Shown here piece after piece: positions 14,430-22,211 of a stretch of DNA of 23,595 nucleotides. The stretch is from an uncultured Tessaracoccus sp. (lineage in GTDB: Bacteria; Actinomycetota; Actinomycetes; Propionibacteriales; Propionibacteriaceae). Under the pieces are notes generated by a model. The model was not told the DNA's origin. It was given only the letters and a program-made list of their open reading frames with translations, and searched no databases. The stretch's first letter is position 1. Each line of letters opens with the position of its first letter. Position numbers and translations under genes: made by a program. The DNA lies in NCBI RefSeq assembly GCF_947255005.1, contig NZ_CAMYFI010000033.1, positions 1 to 23,595 on the forward strand, in the 5' to 3' direction.

Positions 14430-16607
14430 GTGACGATCAACATCGGCTCCAAGCGGATAATCGCTGATACGAGCCGCTATCTGGCGTTCCCGGTGGCCGC
14501 GCACCTGGGTGGGCTCACAATCGCGTCGTGGACCGACAAACTGGATCACTATTCGAAGCAGGCAGAAACTTGGCTGTCATCGTCGACTGATGGCGGTCGC
14601 ACCTGGGGAAATACGCGCCTGCTGACGGGGCATGAGGCCGCGACGGCGGCGATCGCTACGCATCCGACGGCGCCGCACAAATGGGCAGTGCTCGAGTGGG
14701 CAAGTCAACCGTATCGGGGTTGGATACGCACCTCACCAGACGGCGTCTCCTGGTCAGAGAAAAAGACGGTGACGTGGCCAGGCAATTCGTGGACTTTTCC
14801 GTGCGGACTGACGTGGCTGCACGACGGCACACAGTGGGGGCGGATGATCGCAATCTGCTACGGCGGGCTCGGTACCGGGATCACTGAATCGCGTGATGGC
14901 GGCACCACCTGGACGCCGCTACCACGCCCCACCGACACCGTGCCGTTCGTGAACGGCGACGGCGAAAACGAAACGACCATCACGGAGACGCACGCCGGCG
15001 ATTGGCTGATGCTCACCAGGCAGGATCAGCCAGGCGAACCTACCGTATGGGCGCGCCGTTCTAGCGACGAAGGGCAGACGTGGACACAGCGGCGGGCCGC
15101 GTTCAAATCGAAAGGCATGCCGAAATGCGCGGTCATGCCGGATGGCACACTTATCGCTACCGTGCGTGACGCGGCCCCGGATAGCACGCCCGAGTCGTGG
15201 GCGATCGCCATCTCTGTCGATGACGGGCAGACGTGGAAAACGCAGACGGTGTCAGATGGTTGGATGATGTACGGGCAGGTTGCTGTGATCGGGCCTGGGC
15301 AGGCGGTGCTTGTCGGGGCAAGCCAGAATCGGGCATCGTCAACGGACTGTGATGTGTGGGCGCGCCCGCTTGCGGTTCCTACAAGGCAACGGCAGCGGCT
15401 CCTCACCCAGGAGCGCCCGCCGCAGGAGCAGTGGCTAATCGGCTCGTTCGCGACCGGCGAGGTGAAAGCATTCCTGCCCGTGGAGGAGGGCTCCTCATGG
15501 TCGGCGGACATTTGCGGGTCGCAAATGACAGCGCAGCTCACGATCACAAAAACTACCGAAACCCTGCTACAGCACGTGATTCCATGGCGGGATTATATGG
15601 CCGTGATTATCGGGGATCAGATCATGTGCGCCGGGCCGATCATCTCCGACAGCTATGATGCGGATTCAAACAAGTGGGTGCTGCGCGGCCGCGGCGCTGA
15701 GGAATGGGTGAGCAGGCGCTTCATCCTCCCAACGCGTGCACGGCAAGATAACGTGTGGTTCAGCATGTATGACTGGGCGAAAAAGGAGCCCGCCGCGTGG
15801 GCGAAAATGAAATGGGAAAACCTGACATGGCCTGAGATTGGTGCAGCCGTTATCAAACATGCCCTTTCATGGAAGGGTATAAGCCCGTGGGCGGTTGATG
15901 CGCCAAATATTATAGTTCCGACGCAGAAGCCATTTGGCGATAAAACGTCGTTCGAGGTCGATGGAATGGATTTCGCATCAGTCGGCTCGATGCTCGACGA
16001 AATGGAAAAAACAGACGGTGGCGTCGAGTGGCAGTTTAGGCCGGAATGGAAGAATGGCGACTCGTCAACCGATATTATCCAATGGCGGTATGTGACCGGT
16101 GCGCCGCTCATCACCTCCAGGAACCTCGCAACATGGGCGCACGACCGGGTCGCGAATCTTCGCACAAGCCGGGACGCCTCACGGCTGACGACCCTGCTGC
16201 ACGCTACCGGTGGAAGGCAGGGCGACGGGCCAACGCACGTCACGACCGGCGGCGCCGGCTCGACGCTCTTGCTGGAAACCTTGGACTCCTCCAACTCGCA
16301 TATCGATGATCCGAAGCGGCTGCGGGAGGTCGCGAAGGAGCGGCTGCGATATGTTGGCAGGCTGGCGATTGACTACGATTTTCAGGTGCCGATGGCGCAG
16401 ACCGGGCTGTGGCGGCCGGGAGATTTCGCGCTGCTGATCGGGGACCCGCAGGCGCGGTTCTCGTGGCAGGCGCGGGTGCCGCATCTCGCCGCCGAGACCC
16501 GATTGCGTATCACCGGCAGGTCAGCGAATGCCGGCGACCAGTTCGTGACTGTACACACCCAGCATCTAGCACCGGAGGATGACAATGCCTGGCTACAGGC
16601 CTCCTAA
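14430..16607 (+). CDS. Tail-tip protein with N-terminal sialidase-like propeller and C-terminal Gp37-like domain
   Basis: 725 residues. Residues ~10-310 form a sialidase/BNR-type beta-propeller: five Asp-box motifs are visible at SSTDGGRTW (51-59), TSPDGVSW (101-108), SRDGGTTW (154-161), SSDEGQTW (211-218) and SVDDGQTW (262-269). No clear FRIP/YRIP arginine motif is seen (residues ~17-21 read YLAFP), so catalysis is uncertain. From ~335 the sequence changes to a ReqiPepy6 Gp37-like tail-tip domain (AFLPVEEGSSWSADICG, IPWRDYMAVIIGDQIMCAGPI, AEEWVSRRF, AKERLRYVGRLAIDYDF). GTG 14430 follows the Dit stop. The C-terminal part anchors the tip; the propeller could bind or cut surface glycans. Local GC drops around 15,770-16,050. 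Confidence 0.85.
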   Translation: MTINIGSKRIIADTSRYLAFPVAAHLGGLTIASWTDKLDHYSKQAETWLSSSTDGGRTWGNTRLLTGHEAATAAIATHPTAPHKWAVLEWASQPYRGWIRTSPDGVSWSEKKTVTWPGNSWTFPCGLTWLHDGTQWGRMIAICYGGLGTGITESRDGGTTWTPLPRPTDTVPFVNGDGENETTITETHAGDWLMLTRQDQPGEPTVWARRSSDEGQTWTQRRAAFKSKGMPKCAVMPDGTLIATVRDAAPDSTPESWAIAISVDDGQTWKTQTVSDGWMMYGQVAVIGPGQAVLVGASQNRASSTDCDVWARPLAVPTRQRQRLLTQERPPQEQWLIGSFATGEVKAFLPVEEGSSWSADICGSQMTAQLTITKTTETLLQHVIPWRDYMAVIIGDQIMCAGPIISDSYDADSNKWVLRGRGAEEWVSRRFILPTRARQDNVWFSMYDWAKKEPAAWAKMKWENLTWPEIGAAVIKHALSWKGISPWAVDAPNIIVPTQKPFGDKTSFEVDGMDFASVGSMLDEMEKTDGGVEWQFRPEWKNGDSSTDIIQWRYVTGAPLITSRNLATWAHDRVANLRTSRDASRLTTLLHATGGRQGDGPTHVTTGGAGSTLLLETLDSSNSHIDDPKRLREVAKERLRYVGRLAIDYDFQVPMAQTGLWRPGDFALLIGDPQARFSWQARVPHLAAETRLRITGRSANAGDQFVTVHTQHLAPEDDNAWLQAS

Positions 16608-17118
16608 CACAGGCTCGCTTGAGAACACGCTTGCCCGCGAACTAGCTGATATCAAGCGCCGTCTGACGATTTTGGAGCGCCCCACTGGGACGCAGAAGAT
16701 GCAGACGACGCAGCGCGCTATAGAGGCGCAGGCACGCGCCGAGAAGGCGCTCGCAGATGTCGCTGCAGAGAAGCAGCGTAACGATTCGCAGTGGACTGCT
16801 ATTGATAATGCGAACAAGAATATTGCGACCGAGAGACAGCGTAATGACTCGCAGTGGACTGCCATCGATAACGCCAACAAGAATATTGCGACCGAGAGAC
16901 AGCGTAACGATTCGCAGTGGACATCGATAAATTCGTTGTCTAGCCGCCTGAGTAGTGTCGAGGGTAAAGCCGGTGGGGCTGCCACTAAAGCTGAGATTAA
17001 CGCGCTTCGGACTGATCTAAATGCGCTTCGAAACTGGTGCCAAGGCATGGTTGCCATATTGAATCTGAAGATTCAGGCTGGGATCAGCAACCCTCCAGGC
17101 GGTGGGGTAGCACCATAG
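16585..17118 (+). CDS. Repeat-bearing coiled-coil tail protein
   Basis: 177 residues. ATG 16585 is chosen because GGAGG (16574-16578) touches the earlier ATG 16579 but sits six bases before 16585; the gene overlaps the end of the tail-tip gene. Residues ~10-135 are heptad-like coiled coil, including a 21-residue repeat (ERQRNDSQWTAIDNANKNIA) present two and a half times. The remainder is a helical segment and a Gly/Pro tail. It probably forms a trimeric stalk linking tip components, but no family is recognised. Confidence 0.7.
   Translation: MPGYRPPNTGSLENTLARELADIKRRLTILERPTGTQKMQTTQRAIEAQARAEKALADVAAEKQRNDSQWTAIDNANKNIATERQRNDSQWTAIDNANKNIATERQRNDSQWTSINSLSSRLSSVEGKAGGAATKAEINALRTDLNALRNWCQGMVAILNLKIQAGISNPPGGGVAP
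16768..16926 (+). repeat. 63-bp tandem repeats (about 2.5 copies)
   Basis: Copies run 16768-16830 and 16831-16893, with a partial third from 16894. Copies differ mostly at third codon positions, so the protein repeat is kept while the DNA has drifted. The unit adds exactly three heptads (21 residues) to the coiled coil. Confidence 0.9.
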
Positions 17119-17139
17119 AGACGTTGAGGAGATTAAATT

Positions 17140-18243
17140 ATGGCTGATGCTGATACCGGCGTGCTGTCGGGTGATTTAGGGGACGCGCTTTCGGGTTCCC
17201 CGCTCGGTTCGGGTACTCTTTATTTGACGCCCCCTAGATGGGTTGGCTACGAGTCAGGGTTTGTGGCTTCCCCGTCGCCTATCGCGATCCCGGTTTCGCT
17301 CTCCGGGGTGATCACCCCCACGAAGATAGCTCGCACTGACACAAGCCAGCCGGCCTATTGGGCGTATCGCGCGTACGCGGATGTGCCTGGCCTGTCGCAG
17401 GAGCCGTTCCGGCTGATCATGGCAGGTGATGCTATGACGATCGCCGAGGCGATCGTGCCCGATGAGCCGGGCGTTCCAACCTGGGCGCCAGCCGACTTGT
17501 CCGCCTACCCGTCACGTGACGAGGTGCTGCAGGCGATCCGTGACCAGGCAGGTGCGGCGCAGCAGCTGCGCATCACCGGAAACACGCTCTCGCTCGAGCC
17601 GGGCGGCAACACAGTGACACTCCCGACGGTGACCGCCTCGGGTGAGCCTGTGCTCGGCCCGCAAGGCCCCGCCCCTGTTATCACGTGGCAGGGCACGAAG
17701 ATCGTGGTCGACGGCAAGCCGGGGCCTGACCTGCGAGGAATGGTAGGCAAGACCGGCCCGCAAGGCCCCGCCCCTGTTATCACGTGGCAGGGCACGAAGA
17801 TCGTGGTCGACGGCAAGCCGGGGCCTGACCTGCGAGGAATGGCGTTCGAGCCGCAGGAGAAGGAATACTCCCCACAACTGTGGGGCCCGGTGCGATTCAA
17901 TATCGGTGACGGGACTCTCACTGGCGGCTACACGCTAGTGGGGAAACTATGTTTTTTCTGGATCAGCCTTGTGCGTGGCGCGTCAACGAACGTGGGTGGC
18001 GCCGCCTACGAATTTACGCTGCCCGTGCGCCCGAGACGGCTGCGTGAAGTGTCTGGGGTCGGCTGGACTTCACGCGGCGACACAGCGTGCACCGTGCACG
18101 GAATTTCGCCAGAACAAAACGACCGCGGCCCAACCGTCGGGCTGATCATTTCGTCGACGGGTAAACGCGTTGATCAGAACAACCCGGCCGGATGGGCGAC
18201 GGGCGACCAAATCTATCTGTCCGGCCACTACGTGGCCGCTTAG
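17140..18243 (+). CDS. Minor tail protein / fibre-like with internal duplication
   Basis: 367 residues; ATG 17140 with TGAGGAGAT upstream. The N-terminal ~115 residues are beta-rich (LYLTPPRWVGYESGFVA, SLSGVITPTKIA, AYWAYRAYADV). A linker leads to two identical GPQGPAPVITWQGTKIVVDG copies (~173-234), then a C-terminal ~125-residue beta domain (LWGPVRFNIGDGTLTGGYTLVGKLCFFWISLV and a final YLSGHYVAA), as in receptor-binding tips. It directly precedes the endolysin gene. Likely a particle-surface protein; no enzyme motif seen. Confidence 0.75.
   Translation: MADADTGVLSGDLGDALSGSPLGSGTLYLTPPRWVGYESGFVASPSPIAIPVSLSGVITPTKIARTDTSQPAYWAYRAYADVPGLSQEPFRLIMAGDAMTIAEAIVPDEPGVPTWAPADLSAYPSRDEVLQAIRDQAGAAQQLRITGNTLSLEPGGNTVTLPTVTASGEPVLGPQGPAPVITWQGTKIVVDGKPGPDLRGMVGKTGPQGPAPVITWQGTKIVVDGKPGPDLRGMAFEPQEKEYSPQLWGPVRFNIGDGTLTGGYTLVGKLCFFWISLVRGASTNVGGAAYEFTLPVRPRRLREVSGVGWTSRGDTACTVHGISPEQNDRGPTVGLIISSTGKRVDQNNPAGWATGDQIYLSGHYVAA
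17655..17842 (+). repeat. Exact 89-bp direct repeat, period 99 bp
   Basis: 17655-17743 and 17754-17842 are identical base for base, including third positions, with a 10-bp spacer. In protein this is a 33-residue period (GPQGPAPVITWQGTKIVVDG then KPGPDLRGM). Full identity implies a recent duplication or ongoing conversion. Confidence 0.95.
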
Positions 18244-18251
18244 GAGGCGTT

Positions 18252-18977
18252 ATGGCTAATCAGTCTTATGTTCAAATCGGTTATCGCGGCCTCGATGTGA
18301 GAGACCGTAAGGCGCAGGTGCGCCCGGAGGTAAAACCGGCCTGGGAGGCGCTAGTGGCGCTCGTGAAGCAGAAATACCCGAGCGTCGATCTGGATAAGCG
18401 CATAATTCAGGCTCGAGGCTATGCGGAGGAGTCCGCCGGCGTTCACTCCGACGGTGCCGCAGTCGATGTCCGGGTGTGGGGCCTCACTGGGGCGCAGCGT
18501 CGTGAGATCGTGCGGCTGGCCCGTGAGGTCGGATTCCCGGCCTCCTGGGATCGCGCATGGCCTAACAACGAGCATCTGCATCTTGCCGCGGACATCCCCG
18601 GCAAAAAGACCCGCGCCTCCTACCAGGTTGCTGCGGTGAAGGATGGGAAGAACGGGCTCGGCTTTAGGGGGCGCAAGGGCCCCGACGACGGCCCCAAGCC
18701 GTCTGAGTGGCGAAACACCACTACCGGCCCGCAATGGGCCGCAACACAACTCGGAACAGAAATAGAGAGGTTCCTGGATAGCATGGACGAGAAGAAACTC
18801 CGTAAGATCATCCGCGAAGAGGCCCGCACCGCTGTGCGCGCCGAAAAGTTCACCGCCGTCGGCGACAAAAAGCACGGCGGCTACTGGGGCACGTCGATCG
18901 CGAACATGGCCGGGCACGCAGCCGCAGGCGTGCAGCGCCTCGAGGCGAAGGTCGATGCGCTGCTGAAGCGAAAGTGA
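18252..18977 (+). CDS. Endolysin, M15-type zinc peptidase
   Basis: 241 residues from ATG 18252 (TAGGAGG six to ten bases upstream). The N-terminal ~120 residues carry an M15/VanY-like metallopeptidase signature: His65 and Asp72 in GVHSDGAAVDV (HxxxxxxD) and Glu107/His110 in NEHLHLA (ExxH), so the zinc ligands and catalytic Glu are present. This predicts cleavage of peptide bonds in peptidoglycan. After a linker, the C-terminal region (KKLRKIIREEARTAVRAEK, then a helix ending VDALLKRK) may be a wall-binding or oligomerisation region. No signal peptide is present, so holins would be needed. It begins the lysis cassette. Confidence 0.88.
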   Translation: MANQSYVQIGYRGLDVRDRKAQVRPEVKPAWEALVALVKQKYPSVDLDKRIIQARGYAEESAGVHSDGAAVDVRVWGLTGAQRREIVRLAREVGFPASWDRAWPNNEHLHLAADIPGKKTRASYQVAAVKDGKNGLGFRGRKGPDDGPKPSEWRNTTTGPQWAATQLGTEIERFLDSMDEKKLRKIIREEARTAVRAEKFTAVGDKKHGGYWGTSIANMAGHAAAGVQRLEAKVDALLKRK

Positions 18978-19414
18978 CCGCGATGGGAGGCCAGAAGCTC
19001 TCCCTGGCCGGTGATTTCCGTCGCCGTTTCCTGGCGCTCGCCAGCGCCGCCTATCTCCTGCTCGGCGCCTCGTATCTGGTCACCCCGGATACGGCTGGCC
19101 GCCGTGCCGGTTTTGCGTGGCTGCCGGACGCGCTGTCGATTTCTACGCTCGGCTGGGTGTGGGTGGCCGTCGCCGTCGGCGTCACTGCGGCATCGCTCGC
19201 GTGGCCTACGAGGCGCCGGGTTGAGCGCTGGTGTTTCACCGCGCTCACGATTCCGCCCACGCTCTGGGCCGGGATTTTTTGCGCCGCATGGCTGCTCGGT
19301 GAGCATCCCGTCGGCTACGCGTCGACGATCTCGTACGGCCTCATGACTGGCATGACGCTGCTGGCCGCAGCGTGGCCGAACCCGCCACAAACAGGGGGTG
19401 CCGCCCGTGACTGA
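18974..19414 (+). CDS. Four-helix membrane protein of the lysis cassette (holin-like)
   Basis: 146 residues, with GTG 18974 overlapping the endolysin stop. Four likely membrane helices are seen (about 18-37, 56-77, 86-107, 114-133) with a basic loop (WPTRRRVER). It could be a holin, a holin regulator or a superinfection-related membrane protein; nothing in the sequence decides. Confidence 0.6.
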   Translation: MTAMGGQKLSLAGDFRRRFLALASAAYLLLGASYLVTPDTAGRRAGFAWLPDALSISTLGWVWVAVAVGVTAASLAWPTRRRVERWCFTALTIPPTLWAGIFCAAWLLGEHPVGYASTISYGLMTGMTLLAAAWPNPPQTGGAARD

Positions 19415-19748
19415 GCTGCTAGCCGTGCTCGTGCCGGTGCTGGTCGGGATCGTCGCCGCCGTGGGTGGCTGGCTGAACGGCTCCGCCCAGCGCCGGGACG
19501 CGAAAACACAGTCCGATCTCGGGCTGCTCGACAGGTGGAGGGCCCTATCGGATGAGCTGGATGAGCAGCGCGCCGCCGAACGCGCCCGCGCCGCCGAGCT
19601 GTCCGAACGGCTCGACAAACTCGCTGAGCGGGTCGCTCTGCTCGAAAATCGCGACATCGAGTGGGCTCGCTACGTGGATCGACTCACAGACCATATCAAT
19701 CGGCAGCTACCCCCACCCCCACCACCACGCCCTGAAACTCTAGGTTAG
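19407..19748 (+). CDS. Single-helix membrane protein with coiled coil (DUF2746-like)
   Basis: 113 residues from GTG 19407, overlapping the previous gene; GTG 19398 is directly against the Shine-Dalgarno-like AGGGGG and is less likely. An N-terminal membrane helix (LLAVLVPVLVGIVAAVGGWL) is followed by an acidic/basic coiled coil (about 40-85) and a run of prolines near the C-terminus. This architecture is common in actinophage lysis cassettes (DUF2746-type) and may play a spanin- or holin-regulating role. Confidence 0.65.
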   Translation: MTELLAVLVPVLVGIVAAVGGWLNGSAQRRDAKTQSDLGLLDRWRALSDELDEQRAAERARAAELSERLDKLAERVALLENRDIEWARYVDRLTDHINRQLPPPPPPRPETLG

Positions 19749-19758
19749 GAGAACCACC

Positions 19759-20007
19759 ATGATTGACCCGATTACCTCGATTGTTACCGTGCCAGCGGTC
19801 GTAGCGCTCACCAACCTCGCTAAGGGGCTTGGTGTGGGCGGGAAGTGGTCGGCCCTCGTGGCTGTACTGCTGGGTGTCACGCTCGCTGTCGCCGCGCACT
19901 CACTCGCCGGCACGGGTTGGTTTGATGCCGCATCTACCGGCCTGCTGCTCGGTCTCGCCGCCGCCGGGCTCTACGACCTAACGCCGGACGCTGGGGGTGA
20001 GGTGTGA
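19759..20007 (+). CDS. Holin (probable)
   Basis: 82 residues, with TTAGGAGA upstream of ATG 19759. It has an amphipathic N-terminal segment and two strongly hydrophobic helices (SALVAVLLGVTLAVAAHSLAG and STGLLLGLAAAGLYDL) and a short charged tail, the small-holin pattern. The stop overlaps the next start. Confidence 0.75.
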   Translation: MIDPITSIVTVPAVVALTNLAKGLGVGGKWSALVAVLLGVTLAVAAHSLAGTGWFDAASTGLLLGLAAAGLYDLTPDAGGEV

Positions 20008-21275
20008 TGCGCACCTGCGGGCGGGTGCTCAATCAGCCGCCCCAGCGGATCACCGCCTACCTGGTGCGCGGCTCATCCGTCACGCTAGCGGCAGAAGGGC
20101 TCCCGGCTAATGTCGCCACCTGGATCGAATTCGGTGACGATAAGGGCGAACCGTTCGCGCGCATGATTTTCGCCCAAGTGGATGGTGTGAACCGGCTGAG
20201 CCTCTATGTCGATGACGTTGACTCCATGCACGAGGCCGGGGTGCGCCGCATCCGTATCATCGCCGGAAGCGCCAGGGAGCCGGAGAAGATGCGGGTGCTT
20301 GCTGCCGGGCCGGTGATTTGGCGCACCGGCTGGTCTGGTGAGTGTGGCCCGGAGCAGACGGTCAAGCTGGTGGTCGGCCCGCAAGGCCCGCAGGGGGAGC
20401 AAGGTGTTCCCGGCCCGCGTGGCGAGACGGGCCCGGTGGGTCCTACTGGCCCGCAGGGAGAGACCGGGCCAGCAGGCCCAGTAGGCCCGCAAGGCCCCAA
20501 GGGTGAGACCGGCCTGCGAGGCCCCGTAGGCCCTACCGGGCCGCAGGGTGAGACAGGCCCCGCCACGAAGCTCAGCATCGGCACGGTCACTAGTGGCGAC
20601 AAGGCCGCTGCCACACTCACCGGCGAACCCCCGTCGCAGACGCTGAATCTCACCCTCCCGCGTGGCGAGCAAGGGCTGCAGGGCGTGCAGGGTTTGCAGG
20701 GCCCCCCCGGCGCCGTTCCCACCACGAAGGACTATCTCCTCGTCGGGCCGGGCAGACCGGATCAGCCCGCCTCAACGAGTGGGATCACCACCGGCCGGGA
20801 GCCAGTCGGTTGCGAATACCGCTCCACGGATGGCGCTGGTGTTGGCGCTTGGGTGTGGCGTAAACGCCCCGACGGCTGGGCGGTCATCGACGGTGATACC
20901 GGGTGGCGGAATGTCACCCGTGCCGTCGGTGCGCATGCGGCGATCGACGGCCTGTACCTGCGGCGAATCGGCTGGCAGGTGCACATGCTGATCCGATTCT
21001 CCGGTGACCTGCCGGATACCAGCACCCCGCTCACAGGGGAGCTGCCTGCCGGGTTCCCGCCAGTCGCGCACCCGATGTCCGCATCGAGGCGCCCACTAGC
21101 TCCCATCGGGCGTGAAGGCGCTGCGCGCGGCTGGCTATGGCTCATGGCTCAAAACGAGTTAGCCGGCATACCGCACTTGATGAGCACGACAACGAGCCTC
21201 GCCAACACTAGGGCAGAAGCCGCCTGGGCTACCGTCAACCCCTGGCCGGTCACACTGCCAGGCACCCCCGCATAA
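20007..21275 (+). CDS. Collagen-like minor tail protein
   Basis: 422 residues from ATG 20007 (GTG 20004 also possible). The N-terminal ~120 residues are a beta-rich domain (TAYLVRGSSVTLAAEG, ATWIEFGDDKG, RLSLYVDDVDS) of the kind that attaches a fibre to the tail. A 63-residue uninterrupted Gly-X-Y run (residues ~124-186) would form a triple-helical stalk, followed by a second short Gly-rich stretch (GEQGLQGVQGLQGPPG) and a C-terminal beta domain (~270-422). It lies after the holin, outside the main tail block. Confidence 0.8.
   Translation: MRTCGRVLNQPPQRITAYLVRGSSVTLAAEGLPANVATWIEFGDDKGEPFARMIFAQVDGVNRLSLYVDDVDSMHEAGVRRIRIIAGSAREPEKMRVLAAGPVIWRTGWSGECGPEQTVKLVVGPQGPQGEQGVPGPRGETGPVGPTGPQGETGPAGPVGPQGPKGETGLRGPVGPTGPQGETGPATKLSIGTVTSGDKAAATLTGEPPSQTLNLTLPRGEQGLQGVQGLQGPPGAVPTTKDYLLVGPGRPDQPASTSGITTGREPVGCEYRSTDGAGVGAWVWRKRPDGWAVIDGDTGWRNVTRAVGAHAAIDGLYLRRIGWQVHMLIRFSGDLPDTSTPLTGELPAGFPPVAHPMSASRRPLAPIGREGAARGWLWLMAQNELAGIPHLMSTTTSLANTRAEAAWATVNPWPVTLPGTPA
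20376..20564 (+). repeat. Collagen-type Gly-X-Y repeat region (21 triplets)
   Basis: Twenty-one consecutive GGN-started triplets encode GPQ, GET, GPV, GPT and similar. The run predicts a trimeric triple-helix shaft of about 18 nm. Confidence 0.9.
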
Positions 21276-21292
21276 CAGTCAAGGGAGCGATC

Positions 21293-21700
21293 ATGGAAAT
21301 CGATTTGACCACTGTGTCCGACGACGAGCTGGATGCGCTACGGCGCTATGTGCTGACCGAGCTGGAGCGACGGAATGTGCTCGCAACAGCCCAACAGCAG
21401 GCCGAGCAGCTCGCCAAGCGGTGGGCGGATGCGAGTGGCAGGCACGACGGCGGCCCGTGGCGGCAGCCGCAAGCCGCGTTCGACGCCTACCCCCTCGGGG
21501 CTGTCGTCGTCCACAACGGGAAAACGTGGGAGTCCACCACCCCGATTAATGTTTGGGAGCCCGGCGTTAGTGGTTGGCGCGAGCAGGCTGGCATCGACCC
21601 GGAAACCGGCGAGCAGGCCGTGCCCGCGTACCGTCCGCCCACTGGCGGCCACGACGCCTACGAGAAGGGCGGCCGCGTCACCTGGGGCGGCTCCGTATGA
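21293..21700 (+). CDS. Carbohydrate-binding protein cut short by in-frame TGA
   Basis: 135 residues to the stop at 21698-21700. After an N-terminal coiled-coil region (~1-45) comes a CBM5/12-like module (AYPLGAVVVHNGKTWEST, NVWEPGVSGWRE), then a second copy beginning AYEKGGRVTWGGSV. The second copy stops where the first has Trp in TWES. Past the TGA the same frame continues with ESVIDANVWPPDTYPQGWKKL to a TAA at 21766, completing the module, and the terminator starts 20 bases later. I conclude the gene was longer and Trp became a stop, or that UGA is read through. Such modules bind glycans on cell walls; the gene follows the collagen-like fibre. Confidence 0.8.
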   Translation: MEIDLTTVSDDELDALRRYVLTELERRNVLATAQQQAEQLAKRWADASGRHDGGPWRQPQAAFDAYPLGAVVVHNGKTWESTTPINVWEPGVSGWREQAGIDPETGEQAVPAYRPPTGGHDAYEKGGRVTWGGSV

Positions 21701-21766
21701 GAGTCGGTCATCGACGCCAACGTGTGGCCGCCCGATACCTACCCGCAAGGTTGGAAAAAGCTCTAA
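21698..21766 (+). pseudogene. 3' remainder of the second carbohydrate-binding module
   Basis: Twenty-two codons after the TGA, in the same frame, encode the expected end of the second module (ESVIDANVWPPDTYPQGW). No start codon or ribosome site of its own is seen. Confidence 0.75.
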
Positions 21767-21786
21767 CCCCACGCCAGCAAGAAGAA

Positions 21787-21820
21787 CGCCCTCACCCCTC
21801 ACGGGTGGGGGCGCCTTTTT
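21787..21820 (+). terminator. Rho-independent terminator ending the late operon
   Basis: CGCCCTCACCC (21787-21797) pairs with GGGTGGGGGCG (21803-21813), eleven pairs with one G-U and a five-base loop, followed by CCTTTTT. It separates the rightward late genes from the leftward pair and may also serve the latter's 3' end. Confidence 0.9.
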
Positions 21821-21824
21821 GCGT

Positions 21825-22211
21825 TCACTGGCCGTCTGTCGGCTTGGTGGCGAGGGTCGCCTGAACCCCGGCCTCACGCAACGCCATAGCGGCCTGCGCA
21901 GCAGCTACTCGGTGCAGCGCCGCCGGCCACCCATCCAGCTCGGGATACGCCGCCGCCAACTGCGAGTCGTCCAGATAGGTGAACAGGGTGCACTCGCCGC
22001 CCGCCGCTTCGCCGGCTTCGACCATGCGGTCGGCGAGGTCGAGCAGCTGCTCCTCTAGCTCCTCAAGCTCGCCGTGCAGACCGGGTGGGATGGTGCGCCT
22101 GCCGACCTCCCATGCGGAGACAGTGGCTTGTGCGACGCCGAGCCAGGAGGCGAGTTCGTGTTGGGGCAGGCCCAGCGCCTCACGCCGGGCCCGCAACTCG
22201 ATTGGCTGCAT
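21825..22211 (-). CDS. XRE-type HTH regulator, YdiL/Aca2-like architecture
   Basis: 128 residues; ATG at 22211 overlaps the preceding gene's stop (TGATG). Residues ~3-60 form an XRE helix-turn-helix (LRARREALGLPQHELASWLGVAQATVSAWEVGRRTIP). This is followed by a helical linker (ELEELEEQLLDLADRM) and a C-terminal piece with TLFTYLDDSQLAAAYPELDGW and a final helix. That HTH-linker-'F-x-x-x-x-x-x-L-x-x-x-P-x-x-x-x-W' arrangement resembles the YdiL (DUF1870) and Aca2 proteins, which autorepress two-gene operons. It would bind the inverted repeat in its promoter. A HigA-type antitoxin or a phage repressor are alternatives; as the second gene it may be either. Confidence 0.75.
   Translation of the reverse strand: MQPIELRARREALGLPQHELASWLGVAQATVSAWEVGRRTIPPGLHGELEELEEQLLDLADRMVEAGEAAGGECTLFTYLDDSQLAAAYPELDGWPAALHRVAAAQAAMALREAGVQATLATKPTDGQ

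Noticed and set aside
20376..20564. CRISPR-like or minisatellite array
   Set aside because: The short repeats are in-frame Gly-X-Y codons with no spacers; the protein repeat explains them.
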